This document shows, one piece after another, positions 17,478 through 27,281 of a stretch of DNA of 64,000 nucleotides. Position 1 is the first letter of the stretch. Each line of letters begins with the position of its first letter. The translations under genes and the position numbers were made by a program. This DNA is from Runella sp. MFBS21 (GTDB taxonomy: Bacteria; Bacteroidota; Bacteroidia; Cytophagales; Spirosomataceae): NCBI RefSeq assembly GCF_029433105.1, contig NZ_JARNTW010000011.1:146087-210086 (forward strand), in the 5' to 3' direction. Below the pieces are notes generated by a model. That model saw nothing but the letters and a program-made list of their open reading frames with translations, did not search any database and was not told the DNA's origin.

Positions 17478-20400
17478 TTAGAAACTTACATTTAGACCGA
17501 CGGTGAAAGTACGGGCTTGCCCCACTGAGTTTTTCTCTACCCCCGGTGTGGTATTAGAATTGCCATTGACGGATGATTCGGGGTCAGTACCGGTGTAGGG
17601 AGTGAGTAAGAAAAGGTTGGAGCCTTGAGCATACACCCGAACGGCACTAAGTCCGATTTTGGTAAATAATGGATTGGCGGGGATTCGATAGCCTACTGAG
17701 GTGTTTTGTAAGCGTAAAAAATCAGCTTTTTCGGCATTAGTAGAAACTGGAAAAGAGGAGCCACTTGACAATTGGTCATTGTAAACCAAGCGAGGAATAT
17801 CGGTGATGTCGCCGGGTTTTTGCCAACGTTTCAAAATCTCGGTAGAGTTGTTATAAGCACGTTGGTCTAGGAGGGTTGCACGTGTTCCGTTCATTACTAG
17901 GTTGCCTCCCGAGTAAGAGAAATGAATTCCGAAGTCAAATTCTTTGTACTTAAAAGTATTGCTAAAACCTCCATACCAAGTTGGGATGGCATTGCCGATA
18001 AGATAGTAATCCGCCCCAGTAATCGCCGCTGCTTTTGTACCATCAAGGTAAGTCCATTGGCTTTGTCCTGGCAGTACCACTTGGCTGTACTGTACTTTTT
18101 CACCTTTGGCATTGATAAAAATTCGCTGACCGTTTTCAGGATTGACACCCGCTGTTTTGGCGCCGTATAAGCTACCTACTGAGTGTCCAACCCGTGTGAT
18201 GTTGGTGGTCTCATAAGATACGTGAGTGGTTCCGACGATGTCAGTATTTCCGTCGGCAAGAGCCGTTACTTTATTAGCTATCTTGGTAAAATTCAATGAA
18301 GTGTTCCATGAAAAATCCCCTTTTCGAAGTACATTTCCTGTGATCCCCAATTCTATACCACGGTTATACATAGAGCCTACATTTCCAAGGATTGAATTGC
18401 CTGGTATTCCTTTTGAAATAGCTTGCGGAGCACTCAAAATAAGGCCGTCTACATCGTTGTTGAAGTAAGTAAGTTCTACTTGAATGCGGTCATTCCAAAA
18501 GCCTAAATCTGCTCCAATATTGGTTTGGTTACTTGTTTCCCAGCCTAAGTTAGGATTGCCAGCTTGAGAGATAGCCCACGTAGCGGCATTGCCGTAGAGT
18601 GAGCCACTATAAAGTTCGAGTGAACTAAAAGCATCATTTAAGTTGCCATTACCAACGCGTCCCCAGCTAGCGCGGAGTTTGACATTGCTTAGTACAGAAG
18701 AGATAGGAGAGGCTTTATAAAACTCTTCCTCCGACAACGACCAGCCTGCTGATACCCCCCCGAAATTGCCGTATTTACGACCAGAGCCTAGTGCGGAGTT
18801 GCCATCACGTCTAAAATTGAGGGTTACAAAATATTTTTTGTCAAAATCATAATTCAACCGTGAAAAATAAGATAGAAAGGCGCGTTCGCTTATGTCATTT
18901 CCAGTGGCTGAGATAGCACCCCAGTTGCCTTGGTAATTGTTAAAGAAGGGATCGGAAGTTTGGGTGCGTGAAGCTCCCCAAGCCGTGGTATTGAATTTCT
19001 GTAAATCATAACCTAACAAAGCTGAAATAGAGTGCCTTTCTCCAAAAATGGTATTGTATAAAAGAGTATTGGTCCAGTTCCAGTTGTCGCGAAGGGCAGT
19101 GGTATTGGTAGCGTTGCCCCGACTCGAAAATCCGTTGCCTTGAATAGCACTATCAAAACTGACATTGTCGGTTCTGAGGCGATCTATTGAATATGAAGTA
19201 GTGAAATTTAGGTTTTTCAATAGACTAGCTACCGCCGAAAAACTTCCAATGATGCGGTCATTTTCAGAGGTATACCGATTTTCTCGCAGTAAAGCGACAG
19301 GGTTTCCCCAGTTACTTACCACTTGGTTGTTGCCCATCCCAATCGTATTGAGGGCGGCAGGATTGATATTATAAGAGCCGTCTGGATTGAAAGCTGCAAC
19401 ATTTGGAGGAAGAGCCACCGCCAAGCGTGCCGCTCCTACCAAAAAGAAATTGGAACTAGGGAGGGAACCTGCATAGGGAGATTGATTAAAGCTCGAATTG
19501 TAAGAAACGCTTCCTTTGAGTTTGAGCCAGTCGGTGATTTCTTGGTCTAGATTGAAGCGAACCGACTTTCGATTGAACTCATTAGCAACTAAAAAGCCGT
19601 TTTGCTTCGTAAAATTGGCAGAGAAATAATAGGAAGTAGAAGGTGTACCACCCGAAACACTTAAGTTATGGTTTTGGGAAGAACCTGTGCGGTAGATGTA
19701 ATCGTACCAACGGGTATTAATTGGGTTTTGATTTTCATCATAGTTTGGGAAAAACAAAGCTGACGCCACTTTGTCATTGTTGGCATTTCCGCCCAATATT
19801 TTGGCATTGAGTACCGCCTCATTTTTGATAGCAATAAATTGTTCGGCGTTTAGTACTTCAGGTAATCGCACTACATTAGAGACTCCCGCCCAAGTTTCGT
19901 ACGTAATGCGTGGTTTTCCGGATTTTCCTCTTTTCGTAGTGATCAAAAGCACTCCTGCGGCAGCTCTTGAACCATAGATAGAAGTAGAAGCGGCATCTTT
20001 CAAAACATCTATTGATTCAATATCAGCAGGGTTAATATCTCCCAATGGATTGTTAGGGACGGCAGTACTTGTCGATACGTTTCCAGTGTTGATAGGGATA
20101 CCATCTACCACCACCAAAGGATATGAACTAAGAGAAATAGAATTGACGCCACGGATTCGAATCACCGGAGGGTTGTTGAGAACCCCGTTGGGTTGGGCGA
20201 TGCTTACTCCTGCGGCTCTTCCTTGTAAAGCTTGATCAAAGCTTTGTACAGGTTGCTCTTTTACGATTTCTCCCGTGACTCTCACCGCCGACCCCGTAAA
20301 CTCTGCTTTGGTTTGGGTACCGTAGCCTACTACTCGTACTTCACTCAGTTGTTTAATGTCTGAAGTTAGACCTATAGAAAAAGTAGACTGATTTTCGACG

Positions 20401-20654
20401 GCTTTTTCGATAACACTATATCCAATAAAAGAGAAAATAAGAAGAGCTTTTTCGGGTGCGTTCAGCTTAAAATTGCCTTCTTGGTCAGAGATGGTTCCGT
20501 TGTTAGTACCTTTAACGATAACAGAAACTCCCGGCAATGGTTCTCCTGTTTCTTTGTCTCGGATGGTTCCAGAAATGGCTTTTGATTGAGCTAAAGCCGA
20601 AAGGCTTACACTTGCCACTAAAAAAATAAGAATAGGTAGCGTTTTGAGGTTCAT
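17478..20654 (-). CDS. SusC/RagA TonB-linked outer-membrane transporter (pair 1)
   Basis: About 1058 residues from the ATG at 20654; an upstream start at 20687 would add a hydrophilic prefix before the signal peptide (MNLKTLPILIFLVASVSLSA). Domains: carboxypeptidase-D-like beta sandwich (about 28-110, ISGTIRDKETGEPLPGVSVI), TonB-box/plug (VVGYGTQTKAEFTGSAVRVT, IRIRGVNSI, VVVDGIPIN, SIDVLKDAASTSIYGSRAAA), then a 22-strand-type barrel ending in FTVGLNVSF. No STN domain, so it is not of the FecA/anti-sigma-signalling kind. The first gene of a four-gene minus-strand operon (SusC, SusD, TPR, DUF1684). It imports ligand captured by SusD using TonB energy; the ligand is unknown. Confidence 0.95.
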   Translation of the reverse strand: MNLKTLPILIFLVASVSLSALAQSKAISGTIRDKETGEPLPGVSVIVKGTNNGTISDQEGNFKLNAPEKALLIFSFIGYSVIEKAVENQSTFSIGLTSDIKQLSEVRVVGYGTQTKAEFTGSAVRVTGEIVKEQPVQSFDQALQGRAAGVSIAQPNGVLNNPPVIRIRGVNSISLSSYPLVVVDGIPINTGNVSTSTAVPNNPLGDINPADIESIDVLKDAASTSIYGSRAAAGVLLITTKRGKSGKPRITYETWAGVSNVVRLPEVLNAEQFIAIKNEAVLNAKILGGNANNDKVASALFFPNYDENQNPINTRWYDYIYRTGSSQNHNLSVSGGTPSTSYYFSANFTKQNGFLVANEFNRKSVRFNLDQEITDWLKLKGSVSYNSSFNQSPYAGSLPSSNFFLVGAARLAVALPPNVAAFNPDGSYNINPAALNTIGMGNNQVVSNWGNPVALLRENRYTSENDRIIGSFSAVASLLKNLNFTTSYSIDRLRTDNVSFDSAIQGNGFSSRGNATNTTALRDNWNWTNTLLYNTIFGERHSISALLGYDLQKFNTTAWGASRTQTSDPFFNNYQGNWGAISATGNDISERAFLSYFSRLNYDFDKKYFVTLNFRRDGNSALGSGRKYGNFGGVSAGWSLSEEEFYKASPISSVLSNVKLRASWGRVGNGNLNDAFSSLELYSGSLYGNAATWAISQAGNPNLGWETSNQTNIGADLGFWNDRIQVELTYFNNDVDGLILSAPQAISKGIPGNSILGNVGSMYNRGIELGITGNVLRKGDFSWNTSLNFTKIANKVTALADGNTDIVGTTHVSYETTNITRVGHSVGSLYGAKTAGVNPENGQRIFINAKGEKVQYSQVVLPGQSQWTYLDGTKAAAITGADYYLIGNAIPTWYGGFSNTFKYKEFDFGIHFSYSGGNLVMNGTRATLLDQRAYNNSTEILKRWQKPGDITDIPRLVYNDQLSSGSSFPVSTNAEKADFLRLQNTSVGYRIPANPLFTKIGLSAVRVYAQGSNLFLLTPYTGTDPESSVNGNSNTTPGVEKNSVGQARTFTVGLNVSF

Positions 20655-20687
20655 AATAACTTTGTGTTTTGTCTGATTTTTAATCAT

Positions 20688-21407
20688 TTAGCTTAGAAGG
20701 AGTATCTCCAAAAAATTGTATGAAAGCACGTTTGTCTTGGATATGAAATTTGGAATTGTTGATGAAGTGTCATTTGAATGTATGATATATTGATTTAATC
20801 TATAGGAAAAATATATTTTAAAATACAATTTTAAGTATGTCTCTATGGGCCAAAACTTTTAATATCAATAAAGGGATAAAATCTTTGGCAAAGAAGCTAT
20901 CCCACCTACAAAGTTTGGCTAATGCCAAACAGGTCTGAGTCAGGATTGGTATCTATGAACTTAATAAAACATAAATAAGCGATATCCTGAATCTGTCTTT
21001 TTGCAGGTGGTTTACAAAGAAACAGTCGGTAGATTATTTTTACGTGTCCAAAACACAAACCTATATTTTCAGTTGGACAAGTATATTTTGTGCTGCAATT
21101 TTAAAAAGTCATTTCGATAATACCAAATAAAAAATTTGATTTTTTTTATAAAATACACCTATAAATCGATGTATTTATAGTACAAAACTAAGAGGGCTAA
21201 CTTTGTTTTCTAAGGAAAATAACAATGCAAAAATATTTAAGTACAACTATATATAGGTATTTTGCTAGATTGACACATAACTGTGGCTATCTGAAGCATA
21301 AGAACTATTCAAAGCAAAATCTTCCTGGTACAATCTCCTTAAAATCGATAGAATAGAATTGGGGCTTTAAGAATATGTTCTCAAAGCCCCAACTCTATGT
21401 ACTGGTA
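20688..21407. other. AT-rich intergenic region upstream of SusC pair 1
   Basis: About 720 bp without a credible gene. It contains the terminator of the small lipoprotein gene at its right end and presumably the promoter and leader of the minus-strand SusC operon. TAnnTTTG-like boxes occur on the minus strand (for example at 21063-21056), but none has a TTTG box at the right spacing, so no promoter is called. Confidence 0.6.
21359..21392 (-). terminator. Terminator-like hairpin after the small lipoprotein gene
   Basis: TTGGGGCTTT (21359-21368) pairs with AAAGCCCCAA (21383-21392). It lies 15 bases downstream of the minus-strand stop at 21408. The following tract is only moderately U-rich. Confidence 0.65.
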
Positions 21408-21764
21408 TCACTGCTTCTGGAAAATAAGGGTATTACCACTTAACTTACCGACGGCTTTGAACTCTTTCTGATGAGAAGGCTCTATCGAGTACTCCTGTTG
21501 GTTTGAGCCTAATGATAAAGTCTTGGTTTCGGGATTGTAATACCAAGTATCCGCCATGTGAGCCAATGGTGTTGAGACGGCTTTGCCATTGTTCTCAAAT
21601 GTGATAAACAAAGGGGAAGGCTGGTTTGAAAATTGAAGGGACTGTTTGATTTCCCATTTTCCCAAAAAATAAGAACTTGATATATTGAAAATGTCAGTTT
21701 CAGGCTTGCTGCAAGAAAGTATCAAAAGCAGAGATAGGAAAAGCGTGGTTTTGAGGAGCTTCAT
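21408..21764 (-). CDS. Small lipocalin-like lipoprotein, unknown function
   Basis: A 118-residue protein. The leader MKLLKTTLFLSLLLILSC gives a good lipobox with Cys18. The mature part begins SSSYFLGKWEIKQSLQ, typical of short lipocalin-like proteins of Bacteroidota (a conserved GKW near the start and beta-rich sequence after it), and contains WYYNPETKTLSL. Transcribed alone between a hairpin at its 3' end and the leader of SusC pair 2. Family is suggested only by pattern; no role can be assigned. Confidence 0.7.
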   Translation of the reverse strand: MKLLKTTLFLSLLLILSCSKPETDIFNISSSYFLGKWEIKQSLQFSNQPSPLFITFENNGKAVSTPLAHMADTWYYNPETKTLSLGSNQQEYSIEPSHQKEFKAVGKLSGNTLIFQKQ

Positions 21765-22506
21765 AAGTTGAAAAAAGTTTAGTGGATTTCTTGGAACTCA
21801 GGATGAGGAAGAAAACAAAGGCTATTTTCACTGACAAATTTCAGCTGTCTTGATGAAAAAACCAATACTGGATTCCCAGTATATTTGTCTTGAAAAAGTA
21901 TGTTATGAAAATTTAATATATGTATAATATATATATTCTATATATTTAATGGTAAATAATCAGTTGACAAAATGTAAACTAATACCAGAGACGTGTAATT
22001 GTAATTTTAAGCAAAATTTGTAATATTTTTTTAAGAAACGAGGGTCCGGCCTTGCCAAATAGACTACATAAAAGAGGTTGCTTTTTTAGCATTTATAAAA
22101 TTTTTCTTATTTTTCATATGAACAAAATGTTAAAATTTTGTTGACAATTTTTTTTTTTCGTTATTAACTCCCTAAACGAATTTAAGGCTTAACAAAACAA
22201 TTTTGGTAGAATTTAAAAGTAACTAATTTTGCGCCCTCAAAAAAACCATTGAAAAAAATATACATCAAATAGTACATCCTCATGGGTATTTAGTATTAGT
22301 GATGTAGAAGTGTGTTAAACCAACGTATTGAACCTTTATTACTCTAACACTTTATCAACAGAATGCTTTTATAGTCTCATATTCCCAACTTTGTTGAAGT
22401 TTAGCAACAGAGAGGGTTTAATCTCTTCTTTGTTGTGCACGTTGCCTCTGTAACCTCAGAGGATGTATCTCAATTTTTTTATTTATTAAACCTTAATGAA
22501 AAATCC
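21765..22506. other. AT-rich divergent intergenic region and leader of SusC pair 2
   Basis: About 740 bp without a gene. It separates the minus-strand lipoprotein gene from the plus-strand SusC and holds long A/T runs (around 22017-22035 and 22150-22162), a candidate promoter at 22202-22231 and a presumed 5' leader of about 270 bases. A GTG-started extension of the SusC frame at 22435 is not used. Confidence 0.6.
22202..22231 (+). promoter_or_regulatory. Candidate Bacteroidota promoter for SusC pair 2
   Basis: TTTG (22202-22205), 18 bases, then TAATTTTG (22224-22231). This matches the primary-sigma consensus of Bacteroidota (TTTG, about 19-21 bases, TAnnTTTG), with spacing short by one. It lies about 275 bases upstream of the chosen SusC start. 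Confidence 0.5.
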
Positions 22507-25500
22507 ATGCGAAAAAAACTACTTTCTTTCACTATGATGAAAGGCAAGAACCGAGCAGGTTTATTGACGGGCTCTTTGCTTTGCGTCGCAGTGCTAACCA
22601 ACGCTGGTATGGGAGCTTATGCCGCAGCTCCTTTTTCACCAAATGGTAAAGTCCAAGCTGTAGCTCAGGAAGTTACGGGGACTATTACGGATGATACAGG
22701 CGCTCCACTTCCGGGAGTTAACGTAGTTGAGAAAGGTACCACCAACGGTACTTTAACCGACGCCAACGGAAAATTTAAACTAACAGTGAAAGGTGCAAGT
22801 TCTATTCTGTCTATTTCGTTTATTGGGTATGCAAGCCAAGAAATAACAGTAGGCTCTCAAAACTCACTTTCGATCCAAATGCTGACCGATACCAAAATTT
22901 TGAATGAGGTTATCGTAACAGCTTTGGGGGTAAAACGTGAAGAAAAATCACTTGGTTATGCTGTACAAAAAGTAGCAGGGCCTGCTGTTCAGACCGTAAA
23001 AGGGGTGAGTGTAGGTACATCACTTACGGGTAGAGTGGCTGGTTTGTGGGTGCGAAATAGCACAGAGTTCAATCAGATGCCAGCCATCAGCTTACGGGGC
23101 GAGAGTCCACTATTGGTGATTGACGGGGTACCATACAACAACATCTCCCTCAACAACATTGCCCAAGACGATATCGAAAGTATCGACGTACTGAAAGGAC
23201 CAACCGCTTCGGCCTTGTACGGTTCTCGTGGAGGTAGCGGTGCCATCATCGTTACTACTAAAAAAGGAAGTGCCAACAAAGGCTTGACGGTGACGGTCAA
23301 TACCAACAACATGTTTAATGCGGGTTTCTTGATGCTTCCCGAAGTGCAAAGTTCTTACAGCGCAGGGATTGGAGGAGTATATGACCCAACGGACTACGTT
23401 TGGGGACAAAAATTGGACATTGGCATCAAAGCCAACCAATGGAATCCCATTACGAAGCAAATGGAAATGCAGGAACTCACATCGAAAGGTAAAAATAACT
23501 TCAACGACTTCTTGGTACCTGGTTTGATTACCAACAATAGTGTTAGCGTGGCTCAAACGGGCGAAAATGGAAGTTTCCGCGCTTCGTTGACGCACATTTA
23601 CAACAAAGGACAATATCCCAACTTGCAATCCAACAACTACAACTTTACGTTGAGTGGTGAAATGAAAGTGGGCGACCGTTTCAAGTTGAGTAGTCAAATG
23701 GGGTATAACAAACGCAATGCACCTCAAATCATGGGAGCAGGCTACAGCGATCAAGGCTATATGTACAATATCTTGATTTGGATGGGTCCTGAGTACCGTT
23801 TGGCCGATTATAAAGATAATTATTGGTTGATTCCTGATGTTCAACAAAACTGGCATTACAAAGCATGGTACGATAACCCGTATTTCATGGCCAATGAAAA
23901 AGTATGGGGTGTCTATGAAAACCGTTTGAATGCCAACCTTACTGCGACCTATAAATTATTTGACGGTGCTAATTTGATTATCCGTCCAGGTTTTGATTTG
24001 TACAATAACGACGAAACAAAACGTAATCCGCCAAACATTCTTTCAAACCGTGGTTGGGATACGCCAGGTTTGTATTCGATTAACAAGCAAACAGGGTATA
24101 GCTTTAATGGTGACGCCTTGGTTACATACAACAAGAACTTTGGTGATTTAGGAGTGGATGCCTTAGCTGGAGCGGCCATTTATACGTTGCAAAACAATAA
24201 CCTATACAGCGCTACCCGTAGTGGTATTTTGATTCCTGGGTATTATTCATTGAACAACTCGGTTGAGCGTCCAAACGTAAGTGTGGGAGCAAGTGCAAAA
24301 CAAGTAAACAGTGCCTACGCGAAGTTAACTCTTTCCTATAAAAACCTGCTCTTCGTGGATGCAACAGGACGTAACGACTGGAGCTCGACTATGCCTAAAA
24401 ACTCACGTTCGTACTTCTATCCTTCATTGGGTGGTAGTTTCGTAATCAGTGAAGTATTAGGTAGTATGCCATCATGGCTTGATTTCTGGAAATTGCGTGG
24501 TTCTTGGACACTTTCTAAATCGGATTTGGGTATTTATGCCACCAACCAAACGTACGGAACGACGATTGGAGCATGGAATACGCTTAATTCAGCAGCTTAT
24601 CCTACAACGATTCGTAACGCTGAAAACATCCTTCCCGAAACGAACCGTACATGGGAAATCGGAACGGCAGCATATTTCTTGAAAAAACGCTTGAAATTGG
24701 ATGTAGCGTACTTTAACAAATACACCTACAACCGCCAGACCCAAGCCAACGTTTCTTCAGCTTCTGGTTTCTACAGCACACTTATCAACTGGGATGAAAC
24801 CATCGTGCGTAGAGGTTTGGAAGTGAGCTTGGATGCTACCATTCTTAAGAAAAATGATTGGCAATGGGATGCGGTCGCCAACTACTCGTACAACCACCGT
24901 TACTACAAAGATATCGCAGCCAACTCAGCCAAAAATGCTTGGACAGTATCGGGTGGACGTATGGATGTCTATACAGATCGTGTGTGGATGACCGACCCCG
25001 CTACAGGAAGCATGATTCACCGTGCCAACGGATTACCACTTTTGAGTGATTATAGCTATGTACGTGGTTATACAGATCCTAAATTTTTGTGGGGTTTTGC
25101 CAATACCATCAAGTACAAACAATTTAACTTAATGGTAAACTTTGACGGTCGCGTAGGGGGTGTTTTAAACAACTATACTTCGTACAAAATGTGGGATACA
25201 GGTGCGCACCCAGACTCAGACAACCAATGGAGATACGACGAAGTAGTAAACAAAAACAAATCGTTTGTAGGACAAGGAGTGGTTGTAAAATCAGGGGCGG
25301 TTACGTTTGATAGCTTTGGAAATATCACCAACGATACACGCGTATTTGCTCCAAACGAAGCCAAAGTGTCTTATCAGGACTATTCACGCTCTTATGGAGA
25401 TGGTACTCGTGGAATCACCGATGCAACTTTCTTGAAATTGAGAGAAGTGTCACTTGGGTACAATTTACCTTCAAACATCGCCAAATTGCTCGGAGCGCGT

Positions 25501-25644
25501 TCTGGTTCAATTTCATTGACCGGACAAAACGTGTGGATGTGGACGAAAGCATTCCGTTTTGCTGATCCAGACAAAGCAGATGATACACAGTTGACATCAC
25601 CATCAGTTCGTTATGTGGGTGGTAACATCACGTTGACGTTCTAA
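22507..25644 (+). CDS. SusC/RagA TonB-linked outer-membrane transporter (pair 2)
   Basis: About 1045 residues from the ATG at 22507. The longer frame from a GTG at 22435 would place 24 residues before the signal region (LLTGSLLCVAVLTNAGMGAY) and is rejected. Domains: carboxypeptidase-like sandwich (VTGTITDDTGAPLPGVNVVE), plug (VIVTALGVKREEKSLGYAVQ, PAISLRGESPLLVIDGVPYN, IESIDVLKGPTASALYGSRG) and a barrel ending in VRYVGGNITLTF. No STN domain. Its SusD partner follows 33 bp downstream. No degradative enzymes are in this two-gene unit, so the ligand is unknown. Confidence 0.95.
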   Translation: MRKKLLSFTMMKGKNRAGLLTGSLLCVAVLTNAGMGAYAAAPFSPNGKVQAVAQEVTGTITDDTGAPLPGVNVVEKGTTNGTLTDANGKFKLTVKGASSILSISFIGYASQEITVGSQNSLSIQMLTDTKILNEVIVTALGVKREEKSLGYAVQKVAGPAVQTVKGVSVGTSLTGRVAGLWVRNSTEFNQMPAISLRGESPLLVIDGVPYNNISLNNIAQDDIESIDVLKGPTASALYGSRGGSGAIIVTTKKGSANKGLTVTVNTNNMFNAGFLMLPEVQSSYSAGIGGVYDPTDYVWGQKLDIGIKANQWNPITKQMEMQELTSKGKNNFNDFLVPGLITNNSVSVAQTGENGSFRASLTHIYNKGQYPNLQSNNYNFTLSGEMKVGDRFKLSSQMGYNKRNAPQIMGAGYSDQGYMYNILIWMGPEYRLADYKDNYWLIPDVQQNWHYKAWYDNPYFMANEKVWGVYENRLNANLTATYKLFDGANLIIRPGFDLYNNDETKRNPPNILSNRGWDTPGLYSINKQTGYSFNGDALVTYNKNFGDLGVDALAGAAIYTLQNNNLYSATRSGILIPGYYSLNNSVERPNVSVGASAKQVNSAYAKLTLSYKNLLFVDATGRNDWSSTMPKNSRSYFYPSLGGSFVISEVLGSMPSWLDFWKLRGSWTLSKSDLGIYATNQTYGTTIGAWNTLNSAAYPTTIRNAENILPETNRTWEIGTAAYFLKKRLKLDVAYFNKYTYNRQTQANVSSASGFYSTLINWDETIVRRGLEVSLDATILKKNDWQWDAVANYSYNHRYYKDIAANSAKNAWTVSGGRMDVYTDRVWMTDPATGSMIHRANGLPLLSDYSYVRGYTDPKFLWGFANTIKYKQFNLMVNFDGRVGGVLNNYTSYKMWDTGAHPDSDNQWRYDEVVNKNKSFVGQGVVVKSGAVTFDSFGNITNDTRVFAPNEAKVSYQDYSRSYGDGTRGITDATFLKLREVSLGYNLPSNIAKLLGARSGSISLTGQNVWMWTKAFRFADPDKADDTQLTSPSVRYVGGNITLTF

Positions 25645-25677
25645 GAATCATTTGCATCACATTAAAAAGAATTAGGT

Positions 25678-27207
25678 ATGAAATTTACATTGAAAAAATA
25701 CTTTTTAATCGCGGTGGCAGGTCTCTCGTTGGGTAGTTGCTCAAATTTTGATGAGATCAATACCAACCCCAACGCCGCGACCAAGGCATCGGCTCCTATG
25801 CTTGCCTCAACGCTCATCCTTGATATTACTAAAAACTCATTGGGGAGCATTTCCTCGATGATGAATGGGAAATCAATCATTCGGATGGAGTTTCCAGAAA
25901 ACGCCCAATACAACTATTTGGGTAGAGCAAACTTTGATGGCCTTGCGGTGCTGAACAACGTCGATAAGATGATTGAGCTCTCTCCTGATGGTGCTTACAA
26001 AAACTCGTATACTGCTCTCGGTAAATTTGTGAAAGCTTACAAGTTTTTCTGGTTGTCGATGCAGTTGGGAGATATTCCGTATGCAGAGGCGTTGTTGGGA
26101 GAAAAAGGGACATTGAACCCTAAGTATTCTACACAGAAAGAAGTAATGGTGGGGGTGTTGAACGAATTGGAAGAAGCCGACAAATTGTTTGCCAGCGGTA
26201 TCAAATTCGACGGTGATCCAATCTACAATGGGGATATTACGAAGTGGAGAAAATTGGTGAACTCATTTGAACTTCAAGTATTGTTGCATTTGTACCGCAA
26301 AACGGGCGATGCCGATTTGAAAGTAAAAGAACGTTTCAACACCATTGCGACCACAAAACCAATTTTTGAAAGCAATGCTGACAACTTCCAATTGACGTAT
26401 TCTGACCTTGCGGGTCAGCGTTATCCTTTCTACAAATTGGGAAATACGACGCGTATCTATACCATGATGACTAACGTCGTGGTGGATAAACTCAAAGAAT
26501 TGGAAGACTATCGTTTGTTTTATTACGCAGACCCATCTCCCATTAGAACAGCGAAAGGCGCCGCTATCGATAGCTGGGATACCTACGTAGGCTACGACCC
26601 CTCAATGGTATATTCAGAATTATCGACCATTTTTGGCGGAAAAGATTACTCAAACGTAAATAGCCGTTATCTTGAACTTGCCAATTCGGAGCCCGTATAC
26701 GTACTTAGCTATGCTATGGTGAAATTTATGTTGGCTGAAGGGGCACTCCGTGGCTGGACTACGAGCTCGGCGAGTACTCATTACACCGACGGTATCAAAG
26801 CAAGTATGAAGTTTACGGCTGGTTTTACGCCTGACAACGAACTATTCCACCACAAACGCAAAATGACCGATGCGTACATTGATGCATACGCGGCTTCTGA
26901 CAAGGTGAAGTTGAAAACTACCGCGAGTGAGGCAGTTCAGTTGGAGCAAATCATCACGCAGCGTTATTTGAGTACATTTATGCTCCACGCGCCGTTTGAT
27001 GCGTTTTTTGAGAACCGTCGCACAGGTTTCCCTGTTTTCCCAATCAATCCTAAGTCTAACTTAAATGTACCTTCCGATAAATTTCCAATTCGCTGGATTT
27101 ATCCACAAAAAGAGCTAGACTATAATACCACAAACGTAAACGCGGCGATTCAGTCACAGTTTACTGGAAACGACGATTACAATCAAAGTATGTGGATTCT
27201 TAAATAG
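25678..27207 (+). CDS. SusD/RagB-like outer-membrane lipoprotein (pair 2)
   Basis: A 509-residue protein of the second SusD subfamily (SusD-like_2). The leader MKFTLKKYFLIAVAGLSLGS is followed by the probable lipidated Cys, then the subfamily signature FDEINTNPNAATKASAPMLA. Central features are KAYKFFWLSMQLGDIPYAEA and ITKWRKLVNSFELQVLLHLY. The C-terminus has IITQRYLSTFMLHAPFDAFF and ENRRTGFPVFP. It is the surface binding partner of the preceding SusC. The gene ends 24 bp before a strong terminator, so the unit is only SusC-SusD. Confidence 0.93.
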   Translation: MKFTLKKYFLIAVAGLSLGSCSNFDEINTNPNAATKASAPMLASTLILDITKNSLGSISSMMNGKSIIRMEFPENAQYNYLGRANFDGLAVLNNVDKMIELSPDGAYKNSYTALGKFVKAYKFFWLSMQLGDIPYAEALLGEKGTLNPKYSTQKEVMVGVLNELEEADKLFASGIKFDGDPIYNGDITKWRKLVNSFELQVLLHLYRKTGDADLKVKERFNTIATTKPIFESNADNFQLTYSDLAGQRYPFYKLGNTTRIYTMMTNVVVDKLKELEDYRLFYYADPSPIRTAKGAAIDSWDTYVGYDPSMVYSELSTIFGGKDYSNVNSRYLELANSEPVYVLSYAMVKFMLAEGALRGWTTSSASTHYTDGIKASMKFTAGFTPDNELFHHKRKMTDAYIDAYAASDKVKLKTTASEAVQLEQIITQRYLSTFMLHAPFDAFFENRRTGFPVFPINPKSNLNVPSDKFPIRWIYPQKELDYNTTNVNAAIQSQFTGNDDYNQSMWILK

Positions 27208-27230
27208 TTAAGAACACAGCTATTAAATAA

Positions 27231-27260
27231 AAACCTCCTTGGTCACAAGGAGGTTTTTTT
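27231..27260 (+). terminator. Strong bidirectional intrinsic terminator
   Basis: AAACCTCCTTG (27231-27241) pairs with CAAGGAGGTTT (27246-27256) around GTCA and runs into TTTTTTT on the plus strand. The minus strand also has a T-tract, so it can serve both the SusC/D pair 2 unit and the convergent MTHFR-family gene ending at 27282. Confidence 0.92.
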
Positions 27261-27281
27261 ATGGATTTAAGATTATATAAT

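Noticed and set aside
21056-21063. Minus-strand TAGGTTTG box as the SusC pair 1 promoter
   Set aside because: No upstream TTTG at 19-21 bases; the box alone is expected by chance in AT-rich DNA.
23110-23856. 248-codon minus-strand frame
   Set aside because: Antisense to the SusC pair 2 plug and barrel; long only because of codon bias in the real gene.
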